A stretch of DNA of 64,000 nt. It comes from Methanoregula sp. UBA247. Lineage in GTDB: Archaea > Halobacteriota > Methanomicrobia > Methanomicrobiales > Methanospirillaceae. Made by a program: the position numbers and the translations under genes. Each line of letters starts with the position of its first letter. Within the stretch, counting starts at the first letter, position 1. Location: NCBI GenBank assembly GCA_002495055.1, contig DADR01000042.1, positions 22,263 through 86,262 on the forward strand, given 5' to 3'. The notes beneath the pieces are model-generated. The model was not told the DNA's origin and ran no database searches. It saw only the letters and a program-made list of their open reading frames with translations. Positions 17,677 to 26,420 of this stretch are shown here, in pieces.

Positions 17677-19842
17677 ATGTTGATTCAGGACCTTGAAATC
17701 CCTGGTAATCTCAAGCAGAGGTATGCTCATTCTGGTATTTCAGACCTTTATCCCCCCCAGGCTGAATGTGTAGAAAAAGGAATCCTCAGGGGGAAAAACA
17801 CACTCGTTGCCATTCCAACAGCCAGCGGAAAGACACTGATCGCAGAAATGGCTATGCACAATGCTATAAAAAACGGTGGGAAATGCCTCTATATCGTTCC
17901 TCTCAAAGCACTTGCAAGTGAAAAATTTGAAGAGTTTAGCAATAAAGGAGTAAGAGCTGGTATTGCGACCGGAGATTTAGACCGTCGCGATGATTTGCTG
18001 GGGAGAAATGATATTATAGTCGCTACCAGTGAAAAAGTGGATTCTCTCCTGCGTAACAATGCAACATGGATACCGGATATCACTCTTCTGGTTATCGATG
18101 AAGTCCACCTGATTGACTCCCTGAGTCGGGGCCCGACACTCGAGATGGTTATTGCAAAAATGCGGTTCCGGAATCCTGCGATGCAGGTAATCGGACTCTC
18201 TGCGACCATTGGAAATCCTGATAAGCTTGCCGGCTGGCTTGATGCAGAACTTGTGACGAGTTCGTGGCGCCCGGTTGATCTCAGGCAGGGGGTTTTCTTC
18301 AAGGATTGTATCCATTTCCGGAACGGAACACGATCGGTCAACGTGGTATCAAAGAATTATGATGATATCAACCTTTGTCTCGATACAATTGCGGAAGGTG
18401 GTCAGTGCCTTGTCTTTGTATCCTCACGCCGTAATGCTGAAGCATTTGCAAAACGTGCTGCTGGTGCAATAAAAAGTGAAGACCCTGCCCTTGCTACGTA
18501 TGCAGAGAAGATCCAGAAAGGTGCAGAAACTGATATGGGAAAATCACTTGCTGCCTGCGTGGCGAAGGGTGCCGCTTTTCATCATGCAGGGTTGAGCCGG
18601 GCCGAGCGTTCGGTTGTGGAAGAAGGATTCCGAAAGGGTCTGATCAAATGTATCTCTTCTACACCTACCCTTGCTGCAGGACTCAATCTTCCCGCACGGC
18701 GGGTGATCATACGGGATTACCAACGGTTTACCGCTGGTGAGGGGATGCAGCCAATACCGGTGAGCGAATACCACCAGATGGCAGGGAGAGCTGGTCGTCC
18801 ACGGCTCGATCCCTATGGTGAGGCCGTTCTTATTGCAAAAGATCAAGGACAGGTAGAGGAACTGTTTGAATGGTATATTGAGGCGCCCCCTGAGGAGGTC
18901 CACTCTAAAATCGCTGAACCCACTGCGCTCTATACTCATATTCTATCATTGATTGCGTCAGGTTTTGCTAAAGACCATAACGAGCTCACCTCATTTATAA
19001 ACCGGACATTTTACATCCACGAAAACCGACAGGGACGACTCATACAGCGGGCAGTTGATGCCGCACTCGCATTTCTCGTATCTTCAGATATGGTGGTAGA
19101 AATCGGCAACCATCTCGGTTCAACTGAGTTTGGCACCCTTGTTTCAAAACTTTATATCGATCCAAGAAGTGCTGCAATGATTGTCGGTGCTCTGCGCGGG
19201 AAGGAAATATATACCGATCTGGGTCTCCTCCAGGTAATTTGCAGTACACCGGATATGCCCAAACTGTATGTCCGGAATTCCGACATTGCTGCACTGACCC
19301 GCATGACTGAGAATCGTGGAGAAGATCTCTGGCTCACCCTGTCACAAGATGAAGAGGAGGCAGAGGCATATTACCGTGCACTAAAAACAGCGATGCTCCT
19401 TTCTGACTGGACTGATGAGCTGTCAGACACAAAAATCTGTGAGCGATACTCAGTAGGACCCGGTGATATCTATGGGATGGTAGAAAGTGTAACCTGGCTG
19501 CTTCATGCCAGTGCAGAACTTGCACGAATGTTTGTTCCATCTTTTCATCAAAATGTACGAGAGTACGAGATCTGCATGAAAAACGGTTCACGCAGAGAAC
19601 TCTTACCACTTATCCGGTTGCGGGGGATCGGCAGGGTTCGTGCCAGAAGATTGTTTAACAACAGGATGACGACTCCCGATGAAATTCTTGCACGGGGAAT
19701 TGAAGAAGTTACCGTCATACTTGGTCAGGGTGTGGCTGAGCAAATTTTTAATCAGCTTCAGCGAAAAAAGGGAGCAATGTCGTTGAATGAGGACAGGAAA
19801 AATTCTTCACCGGGCCAGTCAACATTCAATCGTTTCCGGTGA
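17677..19842 (+). CDS. hel308: ATP-dependent DNA helicase Hel308
   Basis: 721 residues from the ATG at 17677 (AAAAGG just upstream); a TTG at 17650 is less likely. Superfamily 2 helicase motifs in order: AIPTASGKTLIAEMA (Walker A), IVATSEKVDSLL, VIDEVHLID (DEVH box), GLSATIGNPD, and QMAGRAGRP (motif VI). The C-terminal helix-hairpin-helix domain is seen as LIRLRGIGRVRARRLFN. Hel308 unwinds lagging-strand-like forks with 3' to 5' polarity and helps restart stalled forks. Cgi121 follows 6 bases later. The gene is about 1.7 kb from the replication origin, which is at least a fitting location. Confidence 0.95.
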   Translation: MLIQDLEIPGNLKQRYAHSGISDLYPPQAECVEKGILRGKNTLVAIPTASGKTLIAEMAMHNAIKNGGKCLYIVPLKALASEKFEEFSNKGVRAGIATGDLDRRDDLLGRNDIIVATSEKVDSLLRNNATWIPDITLLVIDEVHLIDSLSRGPTLEMVIAKMRFRNPAMQVIGLSATIGNPDKLAGWLDAELVTSSWRPVDLRQGVFFKDCIHFRNGTRSVNVVSKNYDDINLCLDTIAEGGQCLVFVSSRRNAEAFAKRAAGAIKSEDPALATYAEKIQKGAETDMGKSLAACVAKGAAFHHAGLSRAERSVVEEGFRKGLIKCISSTPTLAAGLNLPARRVIIRDYQRFTAGEGMQPIPVSEYHQMAGRAGRPRLDPYGEAVLIAKDQGQVEELFEWYIEAPPEEVHSKIAEPTALYTHILSLIASGFAKDHNELTSFINRTFYIHENRQGRLIQRAVDAALAFLVSSDMVVEIGNHLGSTEFGTLVSKLYIDPRSAAMIVGALRGKEIYTDLGLLQVICSTPDMPKLYVRNSDIAALTRMTENRGEDLWLTLSQDEEEAEAYYRALKTAMLLSDWTDELSDTKICERYSVGPGDIYGMVESVTWLLHASAELARMFVPSFHQNVREYEICMKNGSRRELLPLIRLRGIGRVRARRLFNNRMTTPDEILARGIEEVTVILGQGVAEQIFNQLQRKKGAMSLNEDRKNSSPGQSTFNRFR

Positions 19843-19848
19843 TTTTTT

Positions 19849-20370
19849 ATGGATTCTTCAGGAGAAGATTACGAAATCCGGCAGGCAATAATGACGGTCA
19901 GCGATCGCGATACATGCCTTCGAATGATCAAAGAGATTGCACACTATCATTCAATCCATATTGTTTGTTTTGATGCCGAAAAATTAGCCGGACGGGATCA
20001 TGCAGATGCCGCTATTCGACATGCGCAACGATCAATTTTATCTACAAAACCAATATCCAACTCATTTGAAATGGAAGCCCTGTTATTCGCAGCTGGATCC
20101 CGCCAGTGTAGTGTGGCTGCTTTATTCGGCATTCATGAAGGTGAAAATAATATGTTTGTCTGCTCGTACCCGGTGAAAAATGAGGTATGGACGACACTCT
20201 CACGCCATATGCATTTTGTAACCGAAACGTGGGATGATCTCACTGATAACAAAATTTCGAGGTTGCGGTCTTTATTCGGGATAACGCAAGACGAACTTGA
20301 AACCGTCGGTCAGGAAAGGATTAAAGATCTCGTACTTGAACGTATAGCTCTCCTCGAAGTAAACCGGTAA
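19849..20370 (+). CDS. cgi121: KEOPS complex subunit Cgi121
   Basis: 173 residues. Matches archaeal Cgi121, the terminal subunit of KEOPS, which helps make N6-threonylcarbamoyladenosine at position 37 of tRNAs by binding tRNA and stimulating Bud32. Seen: FDAEKLAGRDHADAAIRHAQRS, then the conserved NSFEMEALLFAAGSRQCS segment, and the C-terminal ITQDELETVGQERIKDLVLERIALLEVNR helix region. It starts 6 bases after the Hel308 stop, so the two are co-transcribed; the pairing recurs in euryarchaea. The other KEOPS subunits are not in this window. Confidence 0.88.
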   Translation: MDSSGEDYEIRQAIMTVSDRDTCLRMIKEIAHYHSIHIVCFDAEKLAGRDHADAAIRHAQRSILSTKPISNSFEMEALLFAAGSRQCSVAALFGIHEGENNMFVCSYPVKNEVWTTLSRHMHFVTETWDDLTDNKISRLRSLFGITQDELETVGQERIKDLVLERIALLEVNR

Positions 20371-20528
20371 AAAGTTTATTCTGCCTCCTGAATCCCTGCA
20401 CTCATTTATTAAAAGAGAGAGGATGCTGATTATTAAGATATTCTGGATATTATTCGTACAGAATTTCAGTGCGATATAATTGTTAATTTTTCTTATAAGT
20501 TTTTTATGAGAGAAAATCCCATTAACAA

Positions 20529-21017
20529 TCATTTATTTGCATGTGATAGGATATGCGCAATTTCGGGCACAATAAGGTCTTTTGTTGCAAGAGTGACTGC
20601 CGCTGTTGAACCGGGAATGCAAAAAATGACTTTCCCATGACATATCCCGGCGATGGCACGTGACAGCATTGAAGAAGTACCTATTTCTTTATAACTTATC
20701 AGTCTGAATAGTTCTCCAAACCCATCAATTTTTTTATCGAGAAGGGGTACAACAGATTCAATTGTACAATCATCATGGGTCAGACCTGTACCACCATTGA
20801 CTATGATACAGTTTGAATTTTTTAGTGCATGATAAATCTCAGCACGGATTAATTCGATCCGGTCAAATACAATTGTATAATATATTACCTGGATTCCTGC
20901 AGATTTTAAAATTGATTCGATAGTTTTCCCACTCGTGTCATTTTCCTTTGTTCTTGTACTGGACACGGTAATAATTGCAGCTTTAATGGGTATTGGTACG
21001 ATATGCTGTTGGTTCAT
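20529..21017 (-). CDS. moaB: MoaB/MogA-family molybdopterin biosynthesis protein
   Basis: 162 residues from the ATG at 21017. The MoaB/MogA fold is clear from AAIITVSSTRTKENDTSGKTI at the start, IIVNGGTGLTHDDCTIESV in the active-site loop, then SRAIAGICHGKVIFCIPGSTAAV. These proteins adenylylate molybdopterin before metal insertion, which supports the Mo/W enzymes of methanogenesis such as formylmethanofuran dehydrogenase. A TATA-like box (TTATAAAT, 21041-21048 on the plus strand) lies about 28 bp upstream, with no Shine-Dalgarno site, so the mRNA is probably leaderless. The gene flanks the origin on its left side and is divergent from cdc6. Confidence 0.92.
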   Translation of the reverse strand: MNQQHIVPIPIKAAIITVSSTRTKENDTSGKTIESILKSAGIQVIYYTIVFDRIELIRAEIYHALKNSNCIIVNGGTGLTHDDCTIESVVPLLDKKIDGFGELFRLISYKEIGTSSMLSRAIAGICHGKVIFCIPGSTAAVTLATKDLIVPEIAHILSHANK

Positions 21018-21106
21018 GCTCAAGAAATTGTTTTTTCCCCTTATAAATTACAATATTCAGATTTTTTCAAATGTATCACTGAAAATATGTATTCCTGTAA
21101 AGGGGA

Positions 21107-21125
21107 CCCCTTTGTTTCGTGTGGA
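21107..21125 (-). repeat. Origin recognition box ORB1
   Basis: Reads TCCACACGAAACAAAGGGG on the minus strand, identical to ORB2, with the G-run pointing away from the central AT-rich DNA. Just beyond it, AAAGGGG (21099-21105) makes a tight inverted repeat with the box's own CCCCTTT, perhaps a degenerate second half-site. Confidence 0.88.
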
Positions 21126-21291
21126 GATAACTTCAGGGAGGGTTCATTCCCGTAAAATAATCGATATTTCTTTTTTGTTTACATAAAAAAAATCTGAATT
21201 TTTTGATAAAACATTTATATACTTTAAAATCAAAACAAAAATAAGCTCATTTTATTGTTATTTTTATTAAAGGGGGGTCATATCTGGTATT

Positions 21292-21310
21292 TCCACACGA
21301 AACAAAGGGG
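21292..21310 (+). repeat. Origin recognition box ORB2
   Basis: Reads TCCACACGAAACAAAGGGG on the plus strand, an exact 19-base inverted copy of ORB1, with a further G extending the G-run. Two boxes in inverted orientation around an AT-rich core is the classical archaeal origin layout. Confidence 0.88.
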
Positions 21311-21480
21311 GCTCCCCCATTACGTAAAAACCATAGAGAAAAATTATATTTCTTTAGAATAGGATTATTTATGATATCTCAAGGAAATGAATGAATATAA
21401 TATAATCAATTATTTTATATTCAAATTTGAATGTGTGTTTTTGGGCTTTTTTGGCAAATTCACTTGAAAATAAAGTCCAT

Positions 21481-21499
21481 TCCACTGGAAACAAAGGGG
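21481..21499 (+). repeat. Origin recognition box ORB3 next to the cdc6 promoter
   Basis: Reads TCCACTGGAAACAAAGGGG, closer than ORB1/2 to the consensus of other archaea as I recall it. Its G-run ends one base before the TTATAAG box taken as the cdc6 TATA element, so Orc1/Cdc6 bound here would cover the promoter. Confidence 0.88.
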
Positions 21500-21561
21500 T
21501 TTATAAGTAGGACAAACCGATCGTTTTTTAGTCTAATGTAACTAAGTGTCTGTTCCTTAGT
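21500..21561 (+). promoter_or_regulatory. cdc6 promoter region with TATA-like box and inverted repeat
   Basis: TTATAAG at 21501-21507 directly follows ORB3. The expected transcript start is near 21530. Between it and the ATG lies an inverted repeat, ACTAAG (21541-21546) and CTTAGT (21556-21561) with a 9-base spacer, which could be an operator or an mRNA hairpin. The TATA box is read from its position, not from data. Confidence 0.5.
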
Positions 21562-21567
21562 GTCATT

Positions 21568-22860
21568 ATGCCGGAACCTGAAGATCCCTCCACAGGGTTA
21601 TTTAAAAAATACCTTGCGAATAACAAAATATTTCGCGACCGTGAAGTACTCAGACACTCATACAGGCCACAAATACTACCCCATCGCAAGCCTCAGATTG
21701 ATACTGTTGCATCAATCCTCGCACCATCTCTGAGAAACGAAACCCCTTCAAATATTCTTATATATGGCAAAACGGGGACCGGTAAGACAGCCTGCATACG
21801 ATATGTTGGTTCGGAGCTGGAAAAAGCAAGCAGCAAAATGGGCACCATATGTCGGATTGTTCATTTAAACTGTGAAGTAATTGACACTCAATACCGTGTC
21901 CTTGCCCAGATAGCAAAAAATCTTGACGGTATGGACGAAGTTTCAAGTGATAAGACGAGGACACACATCCCCATGACCGGGTGGCCTACGGATCAGGTAT
22001 ATGCCGAGCTAAAAAACCAGCTTGAATCTGGTGGTGGTGTACTGGTTATTGTTCTTGATGAGATTGACAAGCTGGTAAAAAAGAGCGGTGATGACACCCT
22101 CTACAATCTTACCCGAATCAATTCTGATCTTAAAAATTCCAAAGTCAGTATTATTGGTATATCAAATGATCTGAGTTTCAAGGATTTTTTGGATCCACGG
22201 GTCCTCTCATCGCTCTCTGAAGAGGAGATTGTATTCCCACCTTACAATGGTCCTCAGCTTGTCGATATCCTTTCACAAAGGTCTGATGCAGCATTTATGG
22301 AGGGTGCCATTGATGAAGGTGTTATCCCTCTCTGTTCAGCCCTTGCAGCACAGGAGCATGGAGATGCCCGCCGGGCTCTTGACCTTTTGAGAATTTCAGG
22401 AGAGCTTGCCGATCGCGACGAATCAGATCAGGTCAAAGAAGAGCACGTTAAGCAGGCTCAGGCCAAGATCGAGACTGACAGTATGATTGAATGCATAGCA
22501 ACGCTACCCACCCAGAGTAAACTTATCCTCTTCTCGATGCTCATACTCGAGCAGCTGGGACAGAATATATTTACGAGTGGGGAAGTTTCACGTATCTATC
22601 AGGATATTGCACCGAAAATTGAACTTGATGTACTCACTCATCGCCGCATTACCGATCTCATCTCAGAGTTAAATATGCTCGGTGTAATCAACACACGTGT
22701 GGTAAGCCGGGGGCGATATGGCAGAACAAAAGAGATGTGGTTTGACTCAAACACGGGCAAGATCCGTGAGGTTGTACTCAAGGATTCGCGACTGAACGGG
22801 CTAAAAGACCTGGATGTAAAGCAAATGGAAGCAAAATGGTTAAAAACATGGTTCAGGTGA
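21568..22860 (+). CDS. cdc6: Orc1/Cdc6 replication initiator
   Basis: 430 residues. AAA+ ATPase core: Walker A in IYGKTGTGKTACIRYV (about residue 67), Walker B in VIVLDEIDKLV (about residue 160), sensor 1 around IIGISNDLSF, and sensor 2/arginine region in EHGDARRALDLLRISGELA. A winged-helix DNA-binding domain occupies the last 110 residues (GEVSRIYQDIAPKIELDVLTHRRITDLISELNMLGV). The protein binds ORB elements and loads the MCM helicase. It lies right beside the ORB cluster and starts at the ATG at 21568. The next gene (Lrp-type) begins 6 bases after the stop, so they may share a transcript. Full length for the family. Confidence 0.95.
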   Translation: MPEPEDPSTGLFKKYLANNKIFRDREVLRHSYRPQILPHRKPQIDTVASILAPSLRNETPSNILIYGKTGTGKTACIRYVGSELEKASSKMGTICRIVHLNCEVIDTQYRVLAQIAKNLDGMDEVSSDKTRTHIPMTGWPTDQVYAELKNQLESGGGVLVIVLDEIDKLVKKSGDDTLYNLTRINSDLKNSKVSIIGISNDLSFKDFLDPRVLSSLSEEEIVFPPYNGPQLVDILSQRSDAAFMEGAIDEGVIPLCSALAAQEHGDARRALDLLRISGELADRDESDQVKEEHVKQAQAKIETDSMIECIATLPTQSKLILFSMLILEQLGQNIFTSGEVSRIYQDIAPKIELDVLTHRRITDLISELNMLGVINTRVVSRGRYGRTKEMWFDSNTGKIREVVLKDSRLNGLKDLDVKQMEAKWLKTWFR

Positions 22861-22866
22861 TGGGAT

Positions 22867-23358
22867 ATGCACGAAAAGGATCTCGAACTTCTCCGTATTC
22901 TCGAGGATAACAGCCGGCTCTCCGCACAGGAAATCGCGACTATGACCAATCTCACCCCCACTGAAGTGGAGGAGCGGGTCCATGCACTCGAGGCAACCGG
23001 GGTTATTCGAAAATACACCACGGTCATCAACTGGGAGCTGGCAGGCAATGGCGAGGTCTCTTCAATTATCGAACTCAAGGTAAGTCCCGAACGTGACTTT
23101 GGTTATGACCGGATTGCAGAACGACTTTCCCGGTTCAGGCAGGTAAAAACCCTGCGCCTGATGACAGGTACTTACGATCTCCAGCTCCTTGTAACGGGAA
23201 AGAATATGCAGGAAGTTTCCCGCTTTGTCTCTGAACATGTAGCACCTATGGATCGGATACGCGAGACGGCGACTCACATTATCATGAAGTCGTACAAGGA
23301 AAATGGGAACGTGCTCTTTGAACAACAGGAAGCAGAACGGCTCCCGTACTCATTCTAA
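22867..23358 (+). CDS. Lrp/AsnC-family transcriptional regulator
   Basis: 163 residues. N-terminal winged helix-turn-helix (LELLRILEDNSRLSAQEIATMTNLTPTEVEERVHALEATGVI) followed by an AsnC/RAM effector domain of the usual alpha-beta type (ELKVSPERDFGYDRIAERLSRF...TGTYDLQLLVTG). Such proteins bind DNA as dimers or octamers and often sense amino acids. The neighbouring aminotransferase gene starts 9 bases after its stop, a pairing that suggests regulation of, or by, amino-acid metabolism. The ligand is unknown. Confidence 0.9.
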   Translation: MHEKDLELLRILEDNSRLSAQEIATMTNLTPTEVEERVHALEATGVIRKYTTVINWELAGNGEVSSIIELKVSPERDFGYDRIAERLSRFRQVKTLRLMTGTYDLQLLVTGKNMQEVSRFVSEHVAPMDRIRETATHIIMKSYKENGNVLFEQQEAERLPYSF

Positions 23359-23367
23359 GGTGTGAGT

Positions 23368-24525
23368 ATGCGGAATTTTGTTTCTCAACGTGCTCAGGAG
23401 ATCCCGCCGTCAGGAATCAGGAAATTCTTCGATCTTGCTCTCACGATGGAGGATGTCATATCGCTGGGTGTTGGCGAACCTGATTTTCGTACTCCCTGGA
23501 ATATCTGCGAGTCAAGCATTTATTCAATAGAGCAGGGTGTGACATCATATACACCCAACAAAGGTCTGCCGGTACTCCGCGAAACTCTCTCCACCTATCT
23601 GCAGAAACACTACAATCTTCCCTATAACAGTGACAATGAAATTATCATCACAAGCGGTGTTTCAGAAGCGCTTGATATTGCGATCCGGGCAATTGTGAAC
23701 CCGGGTGATGAAGTGCTGATTGCGCAGCCAAGTTACGTCTCTTATGCCCCCTGTGTTACCCTGGCAGGTGGTATTCCGGTTCCTGTTCAATGTACTGAAT
23801 CCGACAGGTTCAAACTCAACCCGGATGCACTTCAGGAAAAGATCACCGGGAAAACAAAAGCCCTTATCATCAATTTCCCGAACAATCCAACGGGTGCTGT
23901 TATGAACCGGAAAGATCTGGCAGCGATCGCGGATATTATCATTGATAAGGATCTGCTTCTCATAACAGATGAGGTGTATGCAGAGCTCTCCTACGAGGGA
24001 AGCCATGTTGCTGCAGCTACCGTTAGTGATCTCTGGCAGCGGACAATTACACTCAATGGCTTCTCCAAAGCATATGCGATGACCGGATGGCGTGTCGGGT
24101 ATCTCTGCGCTCCCAAAGAGCTTTGTGAAGCAGTCCTTAAGATCCACCAGTATGTGATGCTCTGCGCACCCGTGATGGGGCAGGTTGGAGCGCTTGAAGC
24201 AATTCGCTCCGCAGAAGAGGATAAAAACAATATGGTCCAGGAGTACCGCCTGAGACGCAATATGTTTGTTGCAGGGTTAAACCGCATTGGTCTTCCGACA
24301 CATGTTCCTGAGGGGGCATTCTATGCATTTCCCTCGGTAAAAGGCACCGGACTTTCGGACACCGTGTTTGCTGAGCGACTGTTAAAGGAGCAACGGGTTG
24401 CTGTGGTACCGGGCAGTGTTTTTGGTGTTGGCGGAGAAAACAATCTGCGCTGTGCATATGCGGTATCCAGAAAGCAGCTTACCGAAGCACTCGGGCGGAT
24501 GGAATCGTTCCTCAACAGTCTCTGA
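23368..24525 (+). CDS. Pyridoxal-phosphate aminotransferase, class I/II (aspartate aminotransferase-like)
   Basis: 385 residues from the ATG at 23368, preceded by AGGTG at a suitable distance; a GTG at 23362 would add two residues. Fold type I aminotransferase with the N-terminal GVGEPDFRTPWNI, the cofactor Asn/Asp pair in NFPNNPTGAVMN and ITDEVYAELSY, and the Schiff-base lysine in NGFSKAYAMTGWRVGY. It is probably an amino acid aminotransferase of the aspartate group; the exact substrates cannot be read. It directly follows the Lrp-type regulator. Confidence 0.9.
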   Translation: MRNFVSQRAQEIPPSGIRKFFDLALTMEDVISLGVGEPDFRTPWNICESSIYSIEQGVTSYTPNKGLPVLRETLSTYLQKHYNLPYNSDNEIIITSGVSEALDIAIRAIVNPGDEVLIAQPSYVSYAPCVTLAGGIPVPVQCTESDRFKLNPDALQEKITGKTKALIINFPNNPTGAVMNRKDLAAIADIIIDKDLLLITDEVYAELSYEGSHVAAATVSDLWQRTITLNGFSKAYAMTGWRVGYLCAPKELCEAVLKIHQYVMLCAPVMGQVGALEAIRSAEEDKNNMVQEYRLRRNMFVAGLNRIGLPTHVPEGAFYAFPSVKGTGLSDTVFAERLLKEQRVAVVPGSVFGVGGENNLRCAYAVSRKQLTEALGRMESFLNSL

Positions 24526-24636
24526 TATCTATCGGTCTTAATCCTGCCAGGACCATTTTTTCATCCTGTTTTGTTAAGGGAACCTGTTCTAAGCATACTT
24601 TATTTTGCATCTCGATCAATACTACTTGATATTACA

Positions 24637-25650
24637 ATGAGTTGCACGATCATCGTTGGTGGATTTTTTGGGGATGAGGGAAAGGGTAAGATTGTTGCCC
24701 ATATTGCATACAAGGACAAACCCGTTATCATCTCCCGCGGCGGTGTGGGGCCGAATGCCGGACACACTGTCCAGATTGGCGACCGTGAATATGGTGTCCG
24801 CATGGTGCCTTCCGGTTTTGTTTATAAACAAGCCAAACTCTGTATTGGCAGCGGTGTCCTTGTCGATCCCCGGATCCTGAAACATGAAGTCGAAATGCTC
24901 GATGTGAAAGGTAGGATATTTGTTGATAAACGCTGCGGTCTCATTACTGAAGATCACATTACAAGGGATAAGGGGAGTGACCATCTCTCAAAGAAGATCG
25001 GGAGTACTGGATCGGGATGTGGACCTGCGAATTCTGACCGGGTGATGAGGATTTCTCCTCAGGCAAAGGATGTACCAGAGCTTGCCGAATATTTACTTGA
25101 CGTACCGAAAGCGATTGACGATGAGCTCAAACAAGGCAGGATGGTACTGCTTGAAGGGACGCAGGGTTTTGGTATCTCTCTCTACTATGGAACGTATCCT
25201 TTTGTAACAAGCAAGGACACCTCGGCTTCCCAGATCGCAGCGGATAATGGTGTAGGACCGACAAAAATTGACGATGTGATTGTTGTATTCAAGGCATATC
25301 CCACACGGGTTGGCGAAGGCCCGTTCAGTACCGAGATGACGTCTGCAAAATCCGATTCAATGGGAATCCAGGAGTTTGGAACGGTTACCCACCGGAAGCG
25401 ACGTATTGGTGGATGGGACGGGGACATGGCCCGTTATTCAGCGATGATAAATGGGTGCACCCAGGCTGCGATTACGGGTATTGATCGGGTGGATAAAAGC
25501 TGTTTTGGAGTGACGGAGTACGGGAAGCTGACGAAGAAAGCAAAGGACTTTTTAAAGGCTGCAGAGGACGATATTGGCAGTCCAGTCACCCTCATATCCA
25601 CCGGACCAGAAATGACTCAGATTATTGATTTGAGGGAAAAACAGACATGA
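24637..25650 (+). CDS. purA: Adenylosuccinate synthetase (archaeal short form)
   Basis: 337 residues from the ATG at 24637; in-frame sequence upstream lacks similarity. The GTP-binding P-loop GFFGDEGKGK is at the N-terminus, with VGPNAGHT and TGSGCGPANSDR. The enzyme joins IMP and aspartate using GTP, the first committed step to AMP. About 340 residues is normal for the archaeal form, shorter than the bacterial 430. An AT-rich TACTTTATT stretch about 40 bp upstream may be the TATA box. The stop overlaps the start of the next small gene (ATGA). Confidence 0.95.
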   Translation: MSCTIIVGGFFGDEGKGKIVAHIAYKDKPVIISRGGVGPNAGHTVQIGDREYGVRMVPSGFVYKQAKLCIGSGVLVDPRILKHEVEMLDVKGRIFVDKRCGLITEDHITRDKGSDHLSKKIGSTGSGCGPANSDRVMRISPQAKDVPELAEYLLDVPKAIDDELKQGRMVLLEGTQGFGISLYYGTYPFVTSKDTSASQIAADNGVGPTKIDDVIVVFKAYPTRVGEGPFSTEMTSAKSDSMGIQEFGTVTHRKRRIGGWDGDMARYSAMINGCTQAAITGIDRVDKSCFGVTEYGKLTKKAKDFLKAAEDDIGSPVTLISTGPEMTQIIDLREKQT

Positions 25651-25832
25651 GACGTTCACTCATGGACATACTGTGTTGCCCGGTATGTAAAGGGGATCTC
25701 ACTCTCAAGGTTGAAAAGGAGGATGAGACGGAAATCCTTGAGGGCGGGTTGCTCTGTTCAGAGTGCGGCGTAAATTATCCCATTCACGATGGTATTCCCA
25801 ATCTTCTTCCAATAACATCCCAGAAAAAATGA
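25647..25832 (+). CDS. Trm112-family small zinc-ribbon protein
   Basis: 61 residues, Trm112/UPF0434-like: CCPVCKGDLTL near the start and LLCSECGVNYPIHDGIPNLLP near the end. Trm112 proteins are partners that stabilise and activate several methyltransferases acting on tRNA, rRNA and translation factors. It overlaps purA by 4 bases (ATGA) and is probably in its operon. A partner methyltransferase is not adjacent. Confidence 0.85.
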   Translation: MRRSLMDILCCPVCKGDLTLKVEKEDETEILEGGLLCSECGVNYPIHDGIPNLLPITSQKK

Positions 25833-25847
25833 AAAACAGGAGCAGGA

Positions 25848-26420
25848 ATGAATTTTCCATTCGCAATTACCATTCTCACTGCTCAGAATCCGGGTTTACA
25901 TGAAAATTCTTTTGAATTTTATCTTAACCGGTTAGGAATCAATTTAATTGAAATTCCCCGGGAAAATGTCTGGGCAGAGATTGGTGGTACCCTGCGATTA
26001 ATTTTTATAAACCGGGGAGCACCCACCCACCTTACAATATCTTCTCCAGATGGCGGAATGTTTACCGATTTTTTCCACGAGAATATGTATGTTGTTGATG
26101 AGACCGTATTGGCCATCCCTTTACGAAAAGACAGCCCTGAAGGTTTTTTTATACTTGAGATTATCACGGGATACGGAGGAATGAAAACCTCCCTTCGTGT
26201 TGATGTCATACCAGGTGTGAGTATACAGAAACCTGCCACAAAGGAAGAACCCCCACTCCAACCAGTTGCCCATGGACGTCCCCATCTCCTTATGATCATG
26301 ATGGGAATTGCATTAATTCTCTATAGTGCATTCCTCTACACGAAAATTGAATTTCTCAATACCGCTGCATTTATCATACTCATCGTTGGTGCTCTCTACA
26401 CATGGTACCGTCAGCAATAG
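25848..26420 (+). CDS. Membrane-anchored protein of unknown function
   Basis: 190 residues, not recognised with confidence. The first 130 residues look like an all-beta domain (GTLRLIFINRGAPTHLTI, then VLAIPLRKDSPEGFFILEI), similar to small Ig-like domains that cover a membrane-proximal segment. A low-complexity linker rich in Pro and Glu (about 130-145) is followed by two hydrophobic helices (about 148-166 and 170-187). It may belong to a group found in methanogens and haloarchaea, but I cannot name it. Its end overlaps cbiB by 19 bases, so the two are translated from one mRNA. Confidence 0.6.
   Translation: MNFPFAITILTAQNPGLHENSFEFYLNRLGINLIEIPRENVWAEIGGTLRLIFINRGAPTHLTISSPDGGMFTDFFHENMYVVDETVLAIPLRKDSPEGFFILEIITGYGGMKTSLRVDVIPGVSIQKPATKEEPPLQPVAHGRPHLLMIMMGIALILYSAFLYTKIEFLNTAAFIILIVGALYTWYRQQ

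Larger units (their letters stand above)
21018..21567. other. oriC: Chromosomal replication origin (oriC) with ORB elements
   Basis: This 550-bp AT-rich region between moaB and cdc6 holds three origin recognition boxes. ORB1 (21107-21125, minus) and ORB2 (21292-21310, plus) are identical over 19 bases, TCCACACGAAACAAAGGGG, and form a perfect inverted repeat. ORB3 (21481-21499, plus) is TCCACTGGAAACAAAGGGG. The 166 bases between ORB1 and ORB2 are very AT-rich, with runs such as ACATTTATATACTTTAAAAT, and are the best candidate for the unwinding element. A second AT-rich patch lies near 21395-21425. Archaeal origins normally sit beside an orc1/cdc6 gene, as here. The assignment rests on the repeats and the neighbour gene. 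Confidence 0.9.
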
